64,000 nt of DNA from Bacteroidales bacterium (GTDB lineage Bacteria; Bacteroidota; Bacteroidia; Bacteroidales; VadinHA17), in contig JALHSP010000088.1 in the NCBI GenBank assembly GCA_022865305.1, positions 16,620-80,619 of the forward strand. Direction: 5' to 3'. The notes under the pieces were generated by a model, which did no database searches, was not told the origin of the DNA, and worked only from the letters and a program-made list of their open reading frames with translations. This document shows, piece after piece, positions 63,308 through 64,000 of this stretch; within the stretch, counting starts at the first letter, position 1; each line of letters opens with the position of its first letter. Made by a program: the position numbers and the translations under genes.

Positions 63308-63352
63308 CCTTAGTGCTCTTCGTGATTTGCCAAATCACAAAGAGCACTAAGG
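63308..63352. repeat. 22-base near-perfect inverted repeat
   Basis: CCTTAGTGCTCTTCGTGATT begins the left arm (63308-63329) and its reverse complement occupies 63331-63352 with one mismatch and a single-base loop; the pairing can continue with a 2-base offset at the outer ends. Further inverted copies of GAAGTAAGAAC occur at 63375-63457. Located between the foldase terminator and the rRNA operon terminator. Confidence 0.85.
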
Positions 63353-63485
63353 AGTATACTTAAAGTAGTATTTTGAAGTAAGAACATTAGAACCATTGAA
63401 GTCAGAATGCAGAAGTTCTTACTTCAGCATTCGAATGTTCTTCGTTCTTACTTCTTCTTATTTAAGTTTGGAAAGCTGGGTATGG

Positions 63486-63517
63486 GAAAATAAAAAGCCC
63501 CGGATTTCTCCAGGGCT
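63486..63517 (-). terminator. Terminator of the rRNA operon
   Basis: Minus-strand stem AGCCCTGGA/TCCGGGGCT (9 pairs, one T-G) with a GAAA tetraloop, followed by TTTTTATTTT. Confidence 0.85.
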
Positions 63518-63527
63518 CTTCATTAAA

Positions 63528-63634
<107 letters not shown>

Positions 63635-63684
63635 AAGGTTGTTAATACCTTATGACACATCGGTCAAGAAAGTTAATAATATCT

Positions 63685-64000
<316 letters not shown>

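Overview
The window reads as a chromosomal piece of a Bacteroidota bacterium, most like an environmental Bacteroidales/Marinilabiliales-type lineage. The signs are two type IX secretion genes (porQ next to cmk, and a porE-like TPR/propeller/OmpA gene), a type III glutamine synthetase, a GH92 mannosidase lipoprotein, TANNTTTG-type -7 promoter boxes, and many Bacteroidota-typical families (DUF5009, DUF2851, six-bladed propeller plus ECF sigma/anti-sigma, PpiD-like foldase). The DNA is A+T-rich and densely coding. No transposase, integrase, prophage or CRISPR array was seen.

Layout. 1-5.2 kb: end of an EamA transporter, porQ, cmk, ispH, a DUF362/ferredoxin protein and a CDF cation pump, all on the plus strand. 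5.2-15.4 kb: a lipoprotein serpin, a 1074-residue protein fusing an endonuclease Q-like PHP nuclease to a UvrD-type helicase, then a GH30 glycosidase, a large pectate-lyase-fold protein and an esterase-like lipoprotein. 15.6-27.7 kb: an accessory, scarred region. It mixes intact genes (Mesh1-like HD protein, methyltransferase, glycosyltransferase with a DUF2334 deacetylase, HAD/lipid kinase/PlsC operon, RRM protein) with at least six broken or fused remnants: VOC joined to YqeY, a double-frameshift lipoprotein, a Mod/metallopeptidase chimera, an internally deleted PIN gene, a truncated ImmA, and a ComM fragment. It also holds a 31-residue lysine-rich protein gene and a decayed tRNA-Gly, and ends at tRNA-Pro(CGG), whose last 13 bases recur at 18126.

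27.9-53 kb: ordinary core genome: DUF5009 acyltransferase, GH92, LPS glycosyltransferase with DUF6165, priA, a hybrid histidine kinase, two iron-sulfur CDGSH genes, sucC, trmH, a TPR/OmpA lipoprotein, deoxynucleoside kinase, rpsO-pnp, DUF2851, purM-prfA-pyrF, and an ECF sigma/anti-sigma/propeller operon. 53-64 kb: M28 peptidase, ThuA protein, porE-like gene, glnN, a PpiD-like foldase, then the 5S gene and the 3' end of 23S of an rRNA operon on the minus strand.

The most notable non-coding pattern is a family of G/C-run double-hairpin elements (eight copies, 1.5-56.4 kb). Every copy lies just past the stop codon of a gene, most within 30 bases. The most notable protein is the endonuclease Q-UvrD fusion, which implies coupled recognition of deaminated DNA and unwinding in one polypeptide. 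Both claims rest on reading motifs by eye; no database search was possible.
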